A stretch of DNA of 64,000 bases from Myxococcales bacterium (lineage in GTDB: Bacteria; Myxococcota_A; Polyangia; Polyangiales; Ga0077539). The stretch's first letter is position 1, and each line of letters begins with the position of its first letter. The DNA is taken from contig JAEUKI010000022.1 of assembly GCA_016793325.1 (NCBI GenBank), positions 62,001 through 126,000 on the forward strand. The letters are read 5' to 3'. The notes below the pieces were generated by a model. It searched no databases, had not been told where the DNA came from, and saw nothing but the letters and a program-made list of their open reading frames with translations. Below, piece by piece: positions 46,016 to 54,663 of the stretch. Made by a program: the position numbers and the translations under genes.

Positions 46016-46576
46016 TCAGGGCCCGCCGAACATGCTGGCGTACTCGGGGCAGCCGTACATGTCCACGAACACGCGCTGCGCGCCGCTCGCGCAGGGGACT
46101 TCGTAGAGGTCGATGATGTGGCCCGTGCGGTTGGCGCCCACGTTGCCGACGCGCGAAGCCTGCCCTGCGCGAAGGTCACCGTTGAGCGGATTCGTCCCGT
46201 CGGGGCAGCGAAACTCTGTGGCGACGAAGTAGTAGCTGTCCCGCGGTCCGCAGCGAGCAACGGGGTGCTCGGCGTCGCCGCCCATCGCGAACGCACGAGT
46301 CGCCGCGCCGCTCGCGGGCGCAGGGCCCGCGCCGTTCGCGAGAGGCGTCGCAGCGGTCTCGCCGCCGCGTCCGTCGGTCGTGCTCGGAGGTGTCGTCGTT
46401 GTGTTGCTGTCCGTGCTCGTCGCCGTGCCGACCGCGACCGCTGTAGCGCCAGAGGAAGCGCCGCTCGTTTGCGTCGCGCCGCCGCTCGCGAACTGCGTAT
46501 TGCTCTCGGTGCTCGCCGCGCACGCGGCGCACAACACCATCGAGAGGCTGACCATCGAACGCCCTGCCAAACGCAT
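46016..46576 (-). CDS. Lipoprotein of unknown function (186 aa)
   Basis: Signal peptide with lipobox VLCAAC, then ~80 residues rich in Thr, Ser, Ala and Gly, and a ~90-residue domain with four cysteines (VARCGPRDSYY, FRCPDGTNPLNG, EVPCASGAQR, DMYGCPEY). Not recognised. It starts 31 bp after the kinase gene on the same strand, so it may be co-expressed with that kinase. Confidence 0.68.
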   Translation of the reverse strand: MRLAGRSMVSLSMVLCAACAASTESNTQFASGGATQTSGASSGATAVAVGTATSTDSNTTTTPPSTTDGRGGETAATPLANGAGPAPASGAATRAFAMGGDAEHPVARCGPRDSYYFVATEFRCPDGTNPLNGDLRAGQASRVGNVGANRTGHIIDLYEVPCASGAQRVFVDMYGCPEYASMFGGP

Positions 46577-46607
46577 GCTCGCGATTGTGCCACGGCCCGA
46601 CGGGGCT

Positions 46608-47444
46608 TCACGAGCGGGTCGGCGGCAGTCCTTCACGCAACGCGCGCTCGAACGAGAGCGCATCGTCGAAGCGCTCGGACGCGCGTCGCGCGAGCGCTCG
46701 GCGCAACGCTCGCGCGAGCCACTCGGGCGCGTCGCCGCGCGCGTCCCGAACGTCCGGGGCGTCGACCTCGACGATTTCGTGTGCCGCCGCGAACTTCGAC
46801 CGCGAAAAGAGCGGTCGCGACGCGATCACTTCCCACACGACCACCGCCGCGCAAAACACGTCCGCCCGCGCGTCGATCGGCGCGTCGCCGGTGAACATCT
46901 CGGGCGCGTGGTAGCCGAGCGTTCCCTCCGAGAGCGCGTCGGCGCCGCGGGGGAAGAGCCTCGAGGACGCGAGCCCGAGGTCGATGAGCGTCACCTCGCG
47001 CTCGTCGCCGACGATCACGTTCGAGGGATTGACGTCCCGGTGCACGACGCCGAGCGGCCCGTGTTCGTCCGAGAGCGCGTGCAGCGCGCTCAGCGCGCGC
47101 AAGAGCGATCGCGCGATCTCGACCGACGCTGCGATGGACCTCGCGCGCTCGATGTCCAGCCCCGCGCCCTCGACCCATCGCGAGACGATCACCGGGCGCT
47201 CGTCGATCTCTTCGCGGCCGAGCAGCGTCGGGAGCCCCTTCGCGCGACAGCGCGAGACGAGGGTCGCTTCGTGCTCGAACGAAGCCCGCGCGCGACGATC
47301 GCGGGCGAGCTCGCGAAGGAGACACTTGGCCGCCGCTCGCTCGCCTTTGTACTCGATCGCGAGCACGTCGCTCGATCCCCCGGCGACGAGGGGACCGACG
47401 ACCGAGAAGGGGCCGAGCGTGGGAGGGGGCGAGCGCACGTTCAT
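46608..47444 (-). CDS. Minimal Ser/Thr protein kinase (278 aa)
   Basis: A single kinase domain with nothing after it: lysine AAAK40, catalytic HRDVNPSN from His135, and DLG at 155-157 where most kinases have DFG. The glycine loop is loose (VAGGSSDVLAIEYKG). The P+1 segment TLGYHAPEMF is intact, so an active enzyme is likely. No membrane helix. Upstream of a lipoprotein on the same strand and divergent from another lipoprotein at 47530. The substrate is unknown. Confidence 0.88.
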   Translation of the reverse strand: MNVRSPPPTLGPFSVVGPLVAGGSSDVLAIEYKGERAAAKCLLRELARDRRARASFEHEATLVSRCRAKGLPTLLGREEIDERPVIVSRWVEGAGLDIERARSIAASVEIARSLLRALSALHALSDEHGPLGVVHRDVNPSNVIVGDEREVTLIDLGLASSRLFPRGADALSEGTLGYHAPEMFTGDAPIDARADVFCAAVVVWEVIASRPLFSRSKFAAAHEIVEVDAPDVRDARGDAPEWLARALRRALARRASERFDDALSFERALREGLPPTRS

Positions 47445-47529
47445 CGACGAAATACGGGTCGGAGTCTGCCAGAATAGCGCCGTGAACAGACCGTGCAGCG
47501 CGCGCGAAGGCGCCCGAGGATCGATCGCG

Positions 47530-48171
47530 ATGGGGGTGCTCGCCGCGATCGTCGCGAGCGTCTTGTTGGGCTGCGACGGGTCGACGGGCCGAGGCGGAGG
47601 GACGACGGGCGTCGTTCAGAGCGCGGGCGGAGCGACGATGCCCGACGCTGAAGTGCTCGCGGAGTGTCCTTCGTGCGGCGATGTGCTCGTGACGAGCAGC
47701 GAAGACGCAACCGCGGCGGGACCCGTCGCGGTCGCGGACGCGGGAGTGGCTCCTGCGGTGGTGGGCGTGGTGCTCGTCGCGATGCGCGTCCGGCCGACGC
47801 CCGAGGCGCGCGGAGCAGACGCGACGGTCGACCTCGACCTGCGCGAAGATGGAACGATCTATCGCCGCGGAGCGCTCTCTGCGCGGTTCGAGGGCGAGCG
47901 GCTCATCGACGCGCAAGGGCGCGAAGTGCTGCGAATCGCCCCGGATCGCGTCGTCATGATCGCCGGTCGTCGCACGACGCATCGGCTCACGGACCAAGGC
48001 GAGCTGCGTCGCGCGGACGGAAAGCTCCTCCGCGTCGAAGACGACGGCTCGGTCGTGATGATCGCCGCCGACGGGACCCGCGAGCGCGCGACGATGCGCT
48101 TCGAAGCGTTTCGTCCCGCTGGCCGCGCGACGGCGTCGATGCTGCTCGTCCTGCTCGCGCTGCAACCGTGA
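47530..48171 (+). CDS. Lipoprotein of unknown function (213 aa)
   Basis: ATG at 47530 with GAGGA nine bases upstream begins a signal peptide with lipobox VLLGC. A Gly/Thr/Ser linker with one CPSCG follows; then a beta-rich body (VDLDLREDGTIYRRGALSARFEGERLID) with repeated D-G-T/R-x-x-R turns. The far C-terminus is hydrophobic (ATASMLLVLLALQP), perhaps a second membrane contact. An in-frame GTG at 47482 is an alternative start. Not recognised. Confidence 0.68.
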   Translation: MGVLAAIVASVLLGCDGSTGRGGGTTGVVQSAGGATMPDAEVLAECPSCGDVLVTSSEDATAAGPVAVADAGVAPAVVGVVLVAMRVRPTPEARGADATVDLDLREDGTIYRRGALSARFEGERLIDAQGREVLRIAPDRVVMIAGRRTTHRLTDQGELRRADGKLLRVEDDGSVVMIAADGTRERATMRFEAFRPAGRATASMLLVLLALQP

Positions 48172-48191
48172 GCGCAACCGCTCGTGTCGCG

Positions 48192-49691
48192 TCACGGTCG
48201 GTGCGTGACGAACACGAGGTTCGTCCGCGCGACGGTCACGAGCGGCCTCGCGAACGCCGCGGCGTCGCCGATGATGGCCACCGCGACGCGATCGGGGCTC
48301 AAGTACTCGAGCGCGACGTGTTGCACGGCCGCAGGCGTGACCGCGTCGATCGCGGTGAGGTGCCGCGTCCACGAATCGGTCCCTAGCTCGTACGCGAAGA
48401 GCGTCGCGCCGATTTCGGCGAGGTTCGAGACGGACTCGAAGCCCGCAAAGAAATCCCCACGCGCTCGCTCGCGCGCGGCTTCGAGCTCTGCGCGAGATGG
48501 CGGCCTGCGTCGCAGCCGCTCGATCCCGTCGAAGATCCCGTCGATCGCTTCGGGGACGAGCTCTTCGCGCACGGTCGTCGAGGCGATCCCGAAGCCGCCC
48601 TGCAGGTTGATGTTGAGCAGCGAGTGCGCTCCGTACGTGATGTTCTGCTGCTCGCGGAGCGTTCGATTGATGCGTCCGCTCGCGGCGCCGACGATGTAGT
48701 CGAGCAACAGCGCGGGGGCAAAGTCTTGATCGAGCAGCGCAGGCAGCGGGTAGGCGACCAAGACCTCTGCGTTGTCCTCTGCGAGGTCCCTGTCGTACAC
48801 GGTCCACGCTCGCGCGCGTCGCGGCGGGGGCGTGTGACGCGGCGCTCGGTCGATCGCCGTCGAGCCCTCGACCGTCCACCGCCCGAAGGACTCGTCGAGC
48901 GCGGCGCGCAGCGTGGCTTCGTCGATGTCGCCCGCGACCGACAGCCCGCTGTGCGCGGGAACGATCCGCTGCCGCGCGAACGAGAGGAGTTCGGCGTGGG
49001 TGACGGCGTTGATCTCCGAGGCTGTTCCCGCTTCGGGGCGCGCGAGCGCGTGCGTTGGCTCGAAGAGGGCCCACAGCGCGATTTCGTGCGCCGCGACGCT
49101 GCCCGAAAACGACATGCGCGCCGCGAAGAGTCGCTCGCGAGCGCGACGAAACTCGGATTCGCTGAGGTCTGGCGCGACGATCGCGTCCGCGAGGAGCGTC
49201 GCTGCGCGCGCGGCCGAGCGCGGCTCGACGCTCACGCTCGTATAGAGCCCCGAGGCGTAGCAGCGGGTCGAGAGCTCGGCGCCGAAGCTCGCGAGCTCGT
49301 CTGCGTGCCGCGTCGAGGGCCGCGAGAGCGTTCCGCGGCCGAGCATCAACGCGAAGATCCAGGGAAGCGTGGGTCCCGTGCGGTTGTCTCGATTGCCCGC
49401 GCGGCGGTTGATGTACTCGAACGAGACCAACCCCGAGCCCCGTCGAGGCAGAAAGTACACCGGCATCCCGTTGCGCAGCGTCCACTGAACGACCGTCGGC
49501 GGCGTCCATTCGCGGCGCGGTTCGCGAGGGATCTGCGCGGCGCGAAAGGGCTCTTCGCGCGTTCGCGAAAGCGGCGACGTCGGGACGAGCGCCGCCCGCG
49601 TGGGTCCCGTCGCGGTCGTCGCGCCCTCGCATCCGACCGCCATCAGCGCCGCCATCGCCAGCGCCCATGGCGCGCTTCGTGCGCGAATCAT
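48192..49691 (-). CDS. M16-family protease subunit without active site (499 aa)
   Basis: Peptidase M16 (insulinase/MPP-like) fold, identifiable from NGMPVYFLPR, SVSVEPRSAARAATLLADAI and the conserved second-half segment INRTLREQQNITYGAHSLL. The HxxEH zinc motif is missing: the corresponding site reads TLPWIFALMLGRG. This is the inactive partner of the catalytic subunit encoded just upstream, as in other two-subunit M16 systems. A lipobox (LMAVGC) makes it a lipoprotein. Its ATG overlaps the partner's TGA (ATGA), so the two are made together. Confidence 0.9.
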   Translation of the reverse strand: MIRARSAPWALAMAALMAVGCEGATTATGPTRAALVPTSPLSRTREEPFRAAQIPREPRREWTPPTVVQWTLRNGMPVYFLPRRGSGLVSFEYINRRAGNRDNRTGPTLPWIFALMLGRGTLSRPSTRHADELASFGAELSTRCYASGLYTSVSVEPRSAARAATLLADAIVAPDLSESEFRRARERLFAARMSFSGSVAAHEIALWALFEPTHALARPEAGTASEINAVTHAELLSFARQRIVPAHSGLSVAGDIDEATLRAALDESFGRWTVEGSTAIDRAPRHTPPPRRARAWTVYDRDLAEDNAEVLVAYPLPALLDQDFAPALLLDYIVGAASGRINRTLREQQNITYGAHSLLNINLQGGFGIASTTVREELVPEAIDGIFDGIERLRRRPPSRAELEAARERARGDFFAGFESVSNLAEIGATLFAYELGTDSWTRHLTAIDAVTPAAVQHVALEYLSPDRVAVAIIGDAAAFARPLVTVARTNLVFVTHRP

Positions 49692-51073
49692 CGGTCGTCC
49701 TCGAGGATGATCTCGGAGTCGTTTGCGGGACGCGCCCCGCGTCGAACGATGATCATGCGCTTGTTCGGCGCGAGCCAACGCCGCGCCGCGCGCCGAAGCG
49801 AGCGAGGCGTCACCGCGGTGTATCGATCGAAATCTCTGGCGAGCATCGCGTCGATCGAGCTCGCGTTGCGCGCGTAGAGCCCGAGCCAGTACGCGCGTCC
49901 CTCGAGCGTCTGATGCGAGGCGCGCATCCAGAGCAGCCGCCGCGCGCAGAGCGCGTCGAGCTCGGCTTGCGAGAGCTCGGTGCGTCGAAGCTCGTCGAGC
50001 ACGCCTTCGGTGATCGTCGCGAGCGTGTCGAGCGAGCCCGCGCGCCCCCGCGCGCCGAGGTAGAACATCGACACGAACTCGCGGCTCCTCTGTTCGCTGT
50101 CCGCCGACGCAGCGAGCGCGGGCATCGGGGCGAATCGTCGTGGCAGCCGCGCGGTGCTCGCCTCGGTGAGCGCGTCCGAAATGAGGTCGAGCTCGGCGTC
50201 GTCCGCGGCGAACAGCGGCGGCGTGACGAACACGCTCGAGATCGAGTCGCTCGTCGCGTTCGTGCTCGACGTAAACTGCACGGGGCCTGACAGCGTCACG
50301 ATCGGCGGCGCCGGCGTCCGCGCAGGGCGCGCGACGCGCGCGAGTCCGCCGAAGTATCGCTGGATCAGCGCTCGTGCGCGGCTCGCGTCGAAGTCGCCGA
50401 CGAGCACGAGCGTCGCGTTGGACGGCGTGTACCAACGCTGATGAAACCACTGCGCGTTGGCGAGCGTGAGCGTCGCCACTTGCTCGGGGTCCTCGTGCAA
50501 GAATCGATACGGGTGCCCTCGGCCGTGCAGCGAGCCGAGGATCTGCGGCCCGAAGTCCGACGCTCCGCTCGCTCCGCGGCGCTCGGAGCTCTCTCGCAAG
50601 ACGACTCGCCGCGCCGAGTCGAGCGCGCGCTCGTCGACGTGGTCCAAGAGAAATCCCATGCGATCGCTCTCGAACGCGAGCGTTCGCTCGAGCGCGGACG
50701 CGCTCACGACCTCGTAGTACCGCGTCGAGTCCGCGGTGGTGATCCCGTTGAAGTCGCTCGCGCCGAGCGACTCGATGAAGGCGAGGCCCCCGCGTCGGTG
50801 CCCGCGCGCCCACGAGAACATCAAGTGCTCGGTCAAGTGCGCGAGCCCCGAGTAGCCGTCGACTTGATCGCGCGTCCCCACGCGATACTCGACCTGCACC
50901 GCGACGCGCGGCGTCTCGTGGCGCTCTTCGAGGACGACGTCGAGCCCGTTGTCGAGTTGATAACGTGTGATGGTATTTGTCGCGAGCGACTGCGCGCCGG
51001 CTTCGTCCCCGACGAGCGACCCGAGCGCGATCGTGATCGCGAGGGCGTGAGTCGAGAGCTTCGTGCGTGGCAT
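49688..51073 (-). CDS. M16-family zinc protease, catalytic subunit (461 aa)
   Basis: Signal peptide (MPRTKLSTHALAITIALGSL to AGA), then NGLDVVLEERHETPRVAVQVEY, typical of the family's entry. The inverted zinc motif HLTEH is at 79-83 and the third ligand is probably Glu161 (VVLRESSE). FNGITTADSTRYYEVV and TLVLVGDFD are further family marks. Periplasmic protease, likely degrading peptides or processing exported proteins with the inactive subunit. It is the third gene of an apparent leftward operon with the lipoprotein at 52335 and the ATP-grasp-like gene at 51095. Confidence 0.92.
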   Translation of the reverse strand: MPRTKLSTHALAITIALGSLVGDEAGAQSLATNTITRYQLDNGLDVVLEERHETPRVAVQVEYRVGTRDQVDGYSGLAHLTEHLMFSWARGHRRGGLAFIESLGASDFNGITTADSTRYYEVVSASALERTLAFESDRMGFLLDHVDERALDSARRVVLRESSERRGASGASDFGPQILGSLHGRGHPYRFLHEDPEQVATLTLANAQWFHQRWYTPSNATLVLVGDFDASRARALIQRYFGGLARVARPARTPAPPIVTLSGPVQFTSSTNATSDSISSVFVTPPLFAADDAELDLISDALTEASTARLPRRFAPMPALAASADSEQRSREFVSMFYLGARGRAGSLDTLATITEGVLDELRRTELSQAELDALCARRLLWMRASHQTLEGRAYWLGLYARNASSIDAMLARDFDRYTAVTPRSLRRAARRWLAPNKRMIIVRRGARPANDSEIILEDDR

Positions 51074-51094
51074 CCGTGATCCCCCGTCGCTCGA

Positions 51095-52306
51095 CTATGG
51101 CTCGCCGCCCCAGAGCCCCACGGTCCCGCCGACCCAATCGAAGTCGCGGTTGTGATCGACGCCGTGCATTTTTCCGCGCGAAAGACGGGACAGATTGAGC
51201 ACGAGCTTCGGCTCTGCGTCGCCTTCGCGCCGCGCGAACATCATGCGGACCTCGGCTTTGATCCCGGGTCCCGAGAGGGGGCGGATGTCCGGGGCGTACG
51301 TGATCTTCTCTTGCAAGAGCCACTCGTGCCGCTGCTCGGCGGGGATGTTCGCGATGTGCTCGCGGGTGACGTCGACGACGACGCCCGTCCCTGCGAAGGA
51401 GAAGAGCGGCTTGAGGACGTAGTTCGAGAGGTCTTCGGGGAGCTCTCGGACCTCGGACACGAACCGGGCCTTCGGAACGCTCGCGTGCTTCAAGTACGGG
51501 ATCGTGAACTTCGACCACACCCAATACCAATTGGGATGCGGGACCCACGTCACGTCGACGTCGTCCGTCCACTTGAAGGGCATCGCGCGTCCCTTGCGCT
51601 CGAGTTCGTCGAACACGACGCGGTTGTAGATGCGCTTGACGGGGATCTTCTTGCCGTTGTGCGCGCGGAAGAGCCTTCGCCCCTCGACGGACAGCTCGCT
51701 CGGGTCGCAGCTGTCGACGCCGAGGAGCAGCTTTGTCGCGATGAAATCGGGGTAGGTCTTCTGCTCGGTCGGCGTGAGGTCGACGAGGACGACCTCGTTG
51801 GGGTCTTCGTCGGCGACGATCATGTCGCGGAGCACGTCGATGTAGCCCTGACGATCGCAGTCGAACAGCGGCGTCCACGGCCGATCGAGCCCAGGGATCG
51901 CGCGAAGCTCCTCGGCCATCGCCTCGGCCTGCAGCAACGTAAACGCATACAACGAGGGAAATCCCTGAAACTCGACGAGCTTTCCGTCGAGCTCGCCGCG
52001 CTCGTCGCGCACGATCGCGAAGTCCACTTGGATGCAGTGCGCGACCTTGTCCATCCGCGGGACGTTGTAGTGGGCGGGGATCCCGTGCGCGTGCGCGGCG
52101 ATCAACGCGGGGTCGCAGATCTCTTTGACGATCGCGCGAGCGTGCTCAGCGAGCCTCGCGCGCAGCTTCGTGGGGATGAAGAACGGGGTCTCTGCGACGC
52201 GAAACGGGATCTCGGCCCCGCTGATCTTCTCGATGCGATCGAGGTAGCGCCGGTAGAACGCCGACGAGTAGTGCTCGTTGAACGCGCTGCGATATTCGCT
52301 CTGCAT
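51095..52306 (-). CDS. ATP-grasp-like protein (403 aa)
   Basis: No signal peptide. LVEFQGFPSLYAFTLLQ resembles the preATP-grasp and substrate region, and DLSNYVLKPLFSFAGTGVVVDV looks like an ATP-grasp lysine strand plus glycine-rich loop; IKAEVRMMFAR would be the Arg/Asp strand that follows. The closest general picture is a glutathionylspermidine-synthase-like or other carboxylate-amine ligase. The match is to fold-level motifs only. Spaced 21 bp before the M16 gene and 28 bp after the lipoprotein gene. Confidence 0.55.
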   Translation of the reverse strand: MQSEYRSAFNEHYSSAFYRRYLDRIEKISGAEIPFRVAETPFFIPTKLRARLAEHARAIVKEICDPALIAAHAHGIPAHYNVPRMDKVAHCIQVDFAIVRDERGELDGKLVEFQGFPSLYAFTLLQAEAMAEELRAIPGLDRPWTPLFDCDRQGYIDVLRDMIVADEDPNEVVLVDLTPTEQKTYPDFIATKLLLGVDSCDPSELSVEGRRLFRAHNGKKIPVKRIYNRVVFDELERKGRAMPFKWTDDVDVTWVPHPNWYWVWSKFTIPYLKHASVPKARFVSEVRELPEDLSNYVLKPLFSFAGTGVVVDVTREHIANIPAEQRHEWLLQEKITYAPDIRPLSGPGIKAEVRMMFARREGDAEPKLVLNLSRLSRGKMHGVDHNRDFDWVGGTVGLWGGEP

Positions 52307-52334
52307 GCAGCGCGCGATCCTACACCGAACGCGG

Positions 52335-53537
52335 TCAGGGCGACGACGCTTCGAGCGGCGGCTGCACCATTCGCGCGCGGGCCTCGAGGTCGAGCTGCTC
52401 GTCTTTCATCACGCGGCCGTCGGGCGCAAAGACGATCCACCGAGGCCTGCCGTTGGTCGCGCTCGACGCCACCAGCAGCGTTCCGCGGCTGGTGGCCGCG
52501 ACGTTGACCGTGGGCGTGGTGGTTCGTGCGAGCGCCGCGCTCCAGGACCGAGCGCCTGCATCATCGATGATCCACGCGTCGTAGGTGCGCTCGATGGTCG
52601 TGTAGGTCGATCGTCCCGTCGAACGTTCGACGCGCGTCTCGGTCGGCCCGACGAGCAGCCAACGCGCGCCGCCCACCGGCGCCACGAGCGCAGGAACGAA
52701 GTCTCCGAAGTCCAACCGCGTCCCGGTCTCGACCCCTGGCCGATGGAGCACCGCCGCACCTTGCGCTCGACCCGACGACGGATCGTTTGCGATCGTGAGC
52801 GTCGCGAGGTCGTCTCGCACCGCGGCTCGTGAGGGCGAGAGGGCGCCGAGGTTCGCGAGCGTCGCGCGGCGGTGCTCTGCGATCATCGCGCCCTGATCGT
52901 CGAACACCCGCAGCGTGGTCTCGCCGACGCACGAGCGTTGCGCGTCGCTGACGATCACCGCGGCGCGAGAGCCATCGGGCGTGAGGATCGATTGCGTCGA
53001 ACAAAAGACGCGCCCCGGCTGCGACGCCGCGCGCCATCGCTCTCGAGCGCGCTCGTCGACGGACACGAGGAGCGGGATCGAGAGGTGTGGGGCGTCTGCG
53101 GGGCCTGGCTCGACCGATTGACCCACGAAGCCTCCGCGGATCGGCGCGAGCCCCCACAGCGCAAACGCGCTCGAGAGCACGTACCCGTCTGGGCCTGTCG
53201 CGAAGAGCGCTCCTTGCGCGTCGCGCTGAACGATCACGCGCGACGGGCTGTTGGTCGCAGCTTCGACGTTCACCGGGCGCAGCTGCGGCAGGACCATCCC
53301 GTAGTCCGCGACGAGGTTGGTTCCGTCGAAGGTGAAGAGGTCGACGCGCGGGTGGCGCAGCTCGGAGCTGTCCCACTGGATCGCGACGGCGGGGCGATCG
53401 CCAGCGATCGCGACGACGCGTTGGAGGTAGAAGTCCGGCTCGGGGCCGCGACACGAAGCAGCGCCGAGCGCGGCGACGCACGCGAACGCCAACATGCGCG
53501 CGGGCGCGGGCACAGAAGAGAATCGAAAGCGAAGCAT
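52335..53537 (-). CDS. Propeller-like lipoprotein of unknown function (400 aa)
   Basis: Signal peptide ending in lipobox GAASC, then a body of repeated strand-turn-strand segments (AVAIQWDSSELRHP, VLPQLRPVNVEA, DAQGALFATGPDGYV, RWLLVGPTETRVERS, SRGTLLVASS) consistent with a beta-propeller. No enzyme motif. First gene of the leftward operon with the ATP-grasp-like and M16 genes; a TAGAAT hexamer lies just upstream at 53555-53550, giving a very short leader if used. Confidence 0.65.
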   Translation of the reverse strand: MLRFRFSSVPAPARMLAFACVAALGAASCRGPEPDFYLQRVVAIAGDRPAVAIQWDSSELRHPRVDLFTFDGTNLVADYGMVLPQLRPVNVEAATNSPSRVIVQRDAQGALFATGPDGYVLSSAFALWGLAPIRGGFVGQSVEPGPADAPHLSIPLLVSVDERARERWRAASQPGRVFCSTQSILTPDGSRAAVIVSDAQRSCVGETTLRVFDDQGAMIAEHRRATLANLGALSPSRAAVRDDLATLTIANDPSSGRAQGAAVLHRPGVETGTRLDFGDFVPALVAPVGGARWLLVGPTETRVERSTGRSTYTTIERTYDAWIIDDAGARSWSAALARTTTPTVNVAATSRGTLLVASSATNGRPRWIVFAPDGRVMKDEQLDLEARARMVQPPLEASSP

Positions 53538-53610
53538 CGAGGATCGGAGATTCTACGGGGAAAATCCCTGCCGCGCCGCTGTGACAACGGTGTCGCGTCC
53601 AGCGCTCTCT

Positions 53611-53631
53611 CCGCCGCCCTCTCCGCGGCGG
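53611..53631 (+). terminator. GC-rich hairpin in the intergenic space
   Basis: CCGCCGC (53611-53617) pairs with GCGGCGG (53625-53631) around a seven-base loop. There is no T-run after it, so a role as intrinsic terminator is doubtful; it lies between divergent genes and could equally be a chance product of base composition. Confidence 0.25.
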
Positions 53632-53732
53632 ACACGCGGGATGTTGCGCAACCGTTGAGCGTCGAAACCACGAGCGATTGTGCCCTTCGACCCGCTGCGG
53701 GATTGGCCCTACGATCGTCTCCGAGGTTGAGC

Positions 53733-54602
53733 ATGCAGAGCGACGTCGACAGGACTGAACCGAAGGTGAGCGACACCAACGAGCGCCACGGTCGAAGGCC
53801 GAAGATCACTCCGCGAAAGCCGGGGCTCGAGTTTACGGACGTTCCGAAGCATTGGTTCGGCGGCCACGCGATCGCGTCGCACGGGGTCAACGCGTTGAAC
53901 TTGTTGTTTCCCGACGGCGAGCGGTTCTTCGTGCGGAGCGTGCGTCGCTACCTCGACGCGGTCGACGACGAGCAGCTCCGCGCCGACGTCCAGCGCTTCG
54001 TCGAACAAGAAGCGCGGCACGGCGTCGAGCACGAGCACTTCTTCGCGGCCCTCGAAGCGCAGGGCTTCGTGATTCGCCCGATGCTCTCGGCGTACAAGTT
54101 TCTCGCGTTTCGCGTGATCGAGCGCGTCGCGCCGCCGGTGCTTCGATTGTCTGCCACGGCGGCGCTCGAGCACATGACCGCGACGTTCGCGCGCCTCGCG
54201 CTCACGCACACCGTGCTCGACAACGCGCACCCGACGATGCGCTCGCTCTTGCGCTGGCACGCGGCCGAAGAGATCGAGCACCGCGCGGTGGCCTTCGACG
54301 TGCTCCAAAAAGTGGACCCTCGTTGGTCGGTGAGGGCCGCGGGGATGGCCGTCGCGATCGGGACGCTGTTTCCGTTTTGGACGGTGTTTCACCTGTCGCT
54401 TCTCTGGCAGGACCGCGAGTCGCTCTCGCTCGAGCGGCTGCGCGCCGAGCGCGAGGCGGCCAAGGAGCAGATGAGCGTCCGTCGCGAGGCCCAAGCGGGC
54501 GCCGTGCGGGACTACCTCCGGCGTGATTTTCATCCGCTCGACGAGGACACGACCCCCCTCGCAGAAGCGTATTTCGCGGCTCACCCCGTGGCCGCGAGGT
54601 GA
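53733..54602 (+). CDS. PF10118-type metal-dependent hydrolase-like protein (289 aa)
   Basis: Matches the family of predicted metal-dependent hydrolases PF10118: VPKHWFGGHAIASHGVNAL near the start, GERFFVRSVRRY, FVEQEARHGVEHEHFFAALE (ligand-like Glu/His pairs) and LLRWHAAEEIEHRAVAFDV (second Glu-Glu-x-x-His motif). The paired E-x-x-H motifs suggest a di-iron ferritin-like helical bundle. One hydrophobic stretch (AAGMAVAIGTLFPFWTVFHLSLLW) may touch the membrane. The start follows GAGG. Possibly linked to the ABC1 kinase 61 bp downstream; both occur in lipid or quinone contexts. Confidence 0.82.
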   Translation: MQSDVDRTEPKVSDTNERHGRRPKITPRKPGLEFTDVPKHWFGGHAIASHGVNALNLLFPDGERFFVRSVRRYLDAVDDEQLRADVQRFVEQEARHGVEHEHFFAALEAQGFVIRPMLSAYKFLAFRVIERVAPPVLRLSATAALEHMTATFARLALTHTVLDNAHPTMRSLLRWHAAEEIEHRAVAFDVLQKVDPRWSVRAAGMAVAIGTLFPFWTVFHLSLLWQDRESLSLERLRAEREAAKEQMSVRREAQAGAVRDYLRRDFHPLDEDTTPLAEAYFAAHPVAAR

Positions 54603-54663
54603 TGCACACTCGCGCCGCAACGGTGCCCGTAGCGAGCATCGTACAGGCAACCAGGATCGTTCG

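Noticed and set aside
46633..49668. A 1011-residue minus-strand open frame over the kinase and M16 genes
   Set aside because: Arg/Ala-rich shadow in another frame of the kinase and M16 genes; the real proteins have clear families.
48192..51878. A 1228-residue reading of the M16 subunit with a long N-terminal extension
   Set aside because: The extension is out-of-frame antisense wording of the upstream M16 and ATP-grasp-like genes; the ATG at 49691 gives a lipoprotein signal and an ATGA overlap.
53611..53631. Intrinsic terminator after the divergent pair
   Set aside because: The stem is real but has no U-tract and sits upstream, not downstream, of both genes; listed with low confidence only.
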